Part shown: one piece after another, positions 63,871 to 64,000 of the stretch
How positions within the stretch are numbered: position 1 is the stretch's first letter
Layout: each line of letters starts with the position of its first letter
Source: CAZNNH01 sp964574335
GTDB taxonomy: Bacteria; Acidobacteriota; Vicinamibacteria; Fen-336
DNA: 64,000 nucleotides
NCBI GenBank assembly: GCA_964574335.1
Contig: CAZNNH010000002.1
Location: forward strand, 1 to 64,000
Direction of reading: 5' to 3'
The notes under the pieces: generated by a model
Seen by the model: only the letters and a program-made list of their open reading frames with translations
Told to the model about the DNA's origin: nothing
The model's database searches: none
Made by a program: the position numbers and the translations under genes

Positions 63871-64000
63871 ATGCGGCGAAAGATCTCCCTGGCCCACAGC
63901 CCCGACAGCGACGATGCCTTCATGTTCTACGGTCTGGCCCGCGGCAAGGTGGCGAGCGGGGACCTCGAGATCACCCACGTCCTGACCGACATCGAGACGC
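63871..64000 (+). CDS. mqnD: MqnA/MqnD-family menaquinone biosynthesis protein, N-terminal fragment
   Basis: The first 43 codons begin MRRKISLAHSPDSDDAFMFYGLA and include GKVASGDLEITHVLTDIET. The SPDSDDAFMFY start and the following block match the periplasmic-binding-fold enzymes of the futalosine pathway (MqnD, 1,4-dihydroxy-6-naphthoate synthase, or MqnA). The gene runs out of the window, so which of the two it is remains open. Confidence 0.75.
   Translation, partial: MRRKISLAHSPDSDDAFMFYGLARGKVASGDLEITHVLTDIET

Overview
The window is 64 kb of very GC-rich, densely packed bacterial DNA. The best guess for the source is a diderm Acidobacteriota, perhaps from the Thermoanaerobaculia side of the phylum. 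Supporting genes are a VWFA-related protein of the family named after Acidobacteria, a GWxTD-type secreted protein, DUF2911 and DUF4126 proteins, lpxB (hence an outer membrane), a C-terminal fragment of an M48 protease, and a futalosine-type menaquinone gene at the right edge. Phylum is an inference from gene content, not a measured placement. A run of exactly 100 N at 20557-20656 shows that the window comes from a scaffolded draft assembly. No rRNA, tRNA, CRISPR array or transposase was found.

Layout. 0-11.4 kb is housekeeping and metabolism: enolase, methylmalonyl-CoA mutase large subunit, gatB, DinB, threonine aldolase, glycerol-3-phosphate dehydrogenase, a GAF-GGDEF cyclase and peptidase E. 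11.5-15.8 kb is a minus-strand set of two methyltransferases, a hybrid histidine kinase and an SGNH hydrolase. 15.9-20.4 kb is a plus-strand block: acyl-CoA dehydrogenase, MeaB, methylmalonyl-CoA epimerase, MTA phosphorylase and a PfkB kinase. Together with the mutase at 1.9 kb this covers propionyl-CoA-type catabolism. 20.4-23.9 kb (minus) has an SPFH-zinc-ribbon protein cut by the assembly gap, a partner coiled-coil protein, a response regulator and lpxB. 24.1-26.7 kb has two secreted proteins (PEGA and GWxTD). 26.7-30.5 kb (minus) is an unusual unit: Ser/Thr kinase, EnvC-like protein and an S41 protein lacking its catalytic Ser and Lys, with HU after them. 30.6-35.3 kb (plus) has ruvX, mltG, surE, a polytopic membrane protein and a Uma2 nuclease. 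35.3-40.3 kb (minus) is the classic xseA-xseB-ispA-tlyA-nadK operon plus a methyltransferase. 40.4-42.5 kb has an exported MEMO-like protein and a DUF481 beta-barrel.

42.5-51 kb is the accessory and decaying part of the window. Intact genes (a lipoprotein, an AAA/DUF4143 ATPase, a cysteine-rich exported protein, pepD, a substrate-binding protein, a 48-aa zinc-knuckle protein and a hydrolase) are interspersed with at least five remnants: a SurA/DsbA-type N-terminus, an M48 protease C-terminus, an acyl-CoA ligase tail, a PadR start and an unidentified 44-residue tail. 51.2-64 kb returns to core genes: ymdB, lon-hsp20, FHA-GAF-SpoIIE phosphatase, VWA protein, a CNBD-DUF4388 regulator, a tandem nitroreductase and mqnD-like.

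Two genome-scale patterns stand out. A two-hairpin intergenic repeat of about 95 bp occurs four times at the ends of genes (6.0, 52.7, 55.7 and 61.5 kb). About ten genes carry a TANNAT-type -10 box only 6-9 nt before the start codon, which predicts leaderless mRNAs.
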